A stretch of 15,817 nt of DNA from Verrucomicrobiales bacterium (GTDB lineage: Bacteria; Verrucomicrobiota; Verrucomicrobiia; Verrucomicrobiales; DEV007). A program made the translations under genes and the position numbers. The notes under the pieces are model-generated. The model was not told the DNA's origin and ran no database searches. It saw only the letters and a list, made by a program, of their open reading frames with translations. Positions 15,589 to 15,817 of this stretch are shown here, in pieces; the first letter of the stretch is position 1; each line of letters begins with the position of its first letter. The stretch covers positions 9,071 to 24,887 of the forward strand of contig PAPL01000050.1 of NCBI GenBank assembly GCA_002708885.1. Direction: 5' to 3'.

Positions 15589-15817
<229 letters not shown>

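Overview
This window comes from a bacterial chromosome of moderate-to-low GC. It is densely packed with core housekeeping genes plus two small envelope modules. The organism is probably Gram-negative: there is a lipoprotein with a classical lipobox, and an MBOAT/AlgX-type O-acetylation pair that needs a periplasm. The thrS-infC order, the TGS-less threonyl-tRNA synthetase, the acidic-tailed IF-3 and the sparse Shine-Dalgarno sites would fit the Verrucomicrobiota (PVC) group. That placement is inference from general impression and was not tested.

Region 1 (22-3749, + strand) is a compact, partly overlapping operon: NAD(P)HX dehydratase (nnrD), a CPBP/CAAX-type membrane protease, thiamine-monophosphate kinase (thiL), and two partners of the tRNA t6A machinery (tsaE, tsaB). 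Region 2 (3819-6970, +) is a two-gene polysaccharide O-acetylation module: an MBOAT acyltransferase followed by an AlgX/AlgJ-like SGNH protein. Region 3 (7067-8154, +) is a stand-alone ketol-acid reductoisomerase gene (ilvC) closed by a strong rho-independent terminator. Region 4 (8205-9619, +) pairs a small membrane-anchored protein of unknown function with an HTTM-domain membrane protein (vitamin K gamma-carboxylase-like).

Region 5 (9627-13082, - strand) is thrS, infC and a HAD phosphatase, converging on region 4 with only 7 bases between stop codons. A tRNA-Pro(UGG) gene (13165-13242, +) lies divergent from thrS and is followed by a YbjN-like protein gene. Region 6 (13875-15405, -) is holA (DNA polymerase III delta) followed by a half-size TauE/SafE permease. 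The window ends inside a lipoprotein gene (from 15589, +) whose mature part becomes a Pro-Glu(-Gln) repeat encoded by a tandem DNA repeat.

I found no insertion sequence, CRISPR array, phage gene or defence system, and no clear new system. The observations most worth following are the HTTM plus W-x-M-F pair, the ThrRS architecture, the IF-3 tail and the repeat-bearing lipoprotein.
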